From positions 1 through 6,896 of the forward strand of contig CAJQOK010000207.1 in assembly GCA_905479905.1 (NCBI GenBank): 6,896 nt of DNA, in the 5' to 3' direction. The notes below the pieces were generated by a model that saw only the letters and a program-made list of their open reading frames with translations, searched no databases and was not told where the DNA came from. The stretch comes from an uncultured Aliterella sp. GTDB taxonomy: Bacteria; Cyanobacteriota; Cyanobacteriia; Cyanobacteriales; Chroococcidiopsidaceae. Of this stretch, positions 5,432 to 6,896 are shown piece after piece; position 1 is the stretch's first letter, and every line of letters starts with the position of its first letter. Position numbers and translations under genes: made by a program.

Positions 5432-6896
5432 ACTTGTAATTCAAAACTTTGGCCCTTATTGTGGCAGACAGGTGTTAAATTTGCGTCCGCAAGATCGAGA
5501 TTCTCCACCAATTATTTTATTAGGCGGAATGAATGGCGGCGGTAAAACAACGCTAATGGATGCTATTCGTCTAGCACTTTACGGACATCGGGCGCAATGT
5601 TCTAGTCGCAATAATTTAGGGTATAGCGAATTTTTAAATCAATCCGTCAATCGCCATACACTCCCCGGCGATCAAACTCGGATTGAGTTAACTTTTGAAC
5701 ATATTTTAAACAACGTTCAAGTAGAGTTTAAAATTGAAAGAGTTTGGACGAAAAACTCTAAAAGCGGTAAAGATAGTTTAGGCGTTTCTATTGACAATTA
5801 TCAAGATTCAGCCCTAACTCAAATTTGGGACGAACGCATCGAAGATTTACTACCTTTAGGCATTTCTAATTTGTTTCTTTTTGATGGCGAACAAGTAAAA
5901 GAATTAGCCGAACAAGAAACCCCTACTATTGACGTTACTAACGCCATAAAAACACTTTTGGGTTTAGAACTAGCTGAACGTTTAGCAGGCGATATTGAGA
6001 TTTTAGTCAATCGCAAACGTAAAGCTTTAGCCGATACTCAAGACTTAGCAAATTTAGAAATAATTGAACAAAAACTAACTTTACAAAAAGATAAGTATGA
6101 GGCGGTAAAAGAGCAGTTAAAAATAGATCAAAAAGATATAGAAAAAGCTCAAAAACATCACGATGAAACCTCAGAAAAGTTCTTATCTGAGGGAGGAAAA
6201 ATCGCCAAAAACCGCAGCCAGCTAGAAACACAGCTAAGTTATGGTAATGAAGCGATCGCACATCTTCGCAAAGACTTATCTGAAGTAGCGGGGGATGTTA
6301 TTCCCCTAGCTTTAATTTCAACCCTTTTAAATCAAGCGCAAACCCAAGCAAAAAAAGAATCTAAGCACTTGCAAGCAAAAATTGCTCAGGATGTGGTAAA
6401 AGCAAGAGATAATCGTTTTTTAAGTTGTATTGAAAACCTGGCATTATTCCCAGAACAAATCGAGCAAATAAACCGTTTTATTGCAGAGGAAAACAAAGCT
6501 TTAGAGCAAGATATTAACTTAACTGAAAACCTCTATTTAGCTGTAGATTCCGAAACAAGCAATCAATTAACTAATAATATTGAGCGTGACTTACCAAACC
6601 AGATAAAGAAAGCCAAAGAACAATTACTTAACTTAAAAAATAAAGAAGAAGAAATAACCGCAATTGAAAGACAATTATCCGCCGCCGCCGCCCCAGAAAC
6701 TTACGAAAAACTTGCCGATGCTGTTAAAGTTTCTCAATCGCAATTAGTCCAAACAAAATCTAATTATGAAACCACTAGAAAGCACTGTGAAGAATTAGGT
6801 AGATTAGTTGACAAAACAATCAAAGAACTATCGCAATTCGGCGAAGAAAATATTGATCGTAAAAATGACGAACATATCATCAAAGCATCGGCAAAA
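5418..6896 (+). CDS. dndD: DNA phosphorothioation protein DndD (SMC/Rad50-like ATPase), 3' truncated by window edge
   Basis: The frame is open from the ATG at 5418 to the last base, 493 codons without a stop. DndD proteins are usually about 650-700 aa, so roughly the last quarter to third is missing. The N-terminus has an ABC-type ATPase head: IQNFGPY (residues 8-14) and Walker A GMNGGGKTT (37-45, Lys43). The segment NLFLFDGEQVKELAEQ (151-166) matches the conserved FFFDGE block of the family. From about residue 183 to the end the protein is mostly long charged helices rich in Lys, Glu and Gln, as in a coiled coil, interrupted by a more mixed segment around 288-310 (VIPLALISTLL). No CxxC zinc hook like that of Rad50 is seen in this part. 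The Walker B and signature motifs should lie beyond the edge. DndD is thought to supply ATPase activity, possibly for DNA nicking or remodelling, during sulfur insertion. The 14-nt overlap with dndC implies coupled translation. Confidence 0.92.
   Translation, partial: MIFLELVIQNFGPYCGRQVLNLRPQDRDSPPIILLGGMNGGGKTTLMDAIRLALYGHRAQCSSRNNLGYSEFLNQSVNRHTLPGDQTRIELTFEHILNNVQVEFKIERVWTKNSKSGKDSLGVSIDNYQDSALTQIWDERIEDLLPLGISNLFLFDGEQVKELAEQETPTIDVTNAIKTLLGLELAERLAGDIEILVNRKRKALADTQDLANLEIIEQKLTLQKDKYEAVKEQLKIDQKDIEKAQKHHDETSEKFLSEGGKIAKNRSQLETQLSYGNEAIAHLRKDLSEVAGDVIPLALISTLLNQAQTQAKKESKHLQAKIAQDVVKARDNRFLSCIENLALFPEQIEQINRFIAEENKALEQDINLTENLYLAVDSETSNQLTNNIERDLPNQIKKAKEQLLNLKNKEEEITAIERQLSAAAAPETYEKLADAVKVSQSQLVQTKSNYETTRKHCEELGRLVDKTIKELSQFGEENIDRKNDEHIIKASAK

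Noticed and set aside
5819..6261. Two minus-strand open frames opposite dndD
   Set aside because: They are antisense to the clearly coding dndD head and coiled-coil region and resemble no known protein.

Overview
The window comes from a cyanobacterium. It contains eight copies of the octamer GCGATCGC (HIP1), far more than chance would give and a hallmark of cyanobacterial genomes. It also has a heptamer tandem repeat array of the cyanobacterial STRR kind (631-686) and a GC-rich palindromic repeat of a type common in filamentous cyanobacteria (about 1653-1690). I cannot name the genus.

Left part (1-1652): the 3' part of a TVP38/TMEM64 (VTT/DedA-type) membrane protein gene, an intergenic heptamer array, then a complete family 2 glycosyltransferase with two C-terminal membrane helices. 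These look like ordinary envelope genes.

Middle (1653-2121): a repeat-rich junction. A 69-residue DUF4926-type protein is bracketed by two copies of an imperfect 35-bp repeat (1692-1726 and 1996-2030, 31/35 identical). A GC-rich palindromic repeat lies upstream and two extended HIP1 palindromes lie downstream.

Right part (2122-6896): a DNA phosphorothioation (Dnd) locus. In order it holds a 156-aa protein resembling dnd-system-associated protein 4 (+), dndB (-, DGQHR-motif regulator), dndC (+, PP-loop ATP pyrophosphatase/4Fe-4S protein) and the 5' part of dndD (+, SMC/Rad50-like ATPase), which runs off the right edge with no stop. DndC and DndD act with a cysteine desulfurase (DndA or IscS) and DndE to replace a non-bridging phosphate oxygen in DNA with sulfur. 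dndB and dndC are divergent across a 64-bp gap in which predicted promoters for the two directions overlap. dndC and dndD overlap by 14 nt. dndE, a desulfurase gene and the restriction genes dndFGH (dptFGH) are not in the window.

The best leads are the poorly characterised associated gene next to dndB, the overlapping divergent dndB/dndC control region, and the structured repeat pair around the DUF4926 gene. Family names are assigned from motifs and memory of the families, not from a search.
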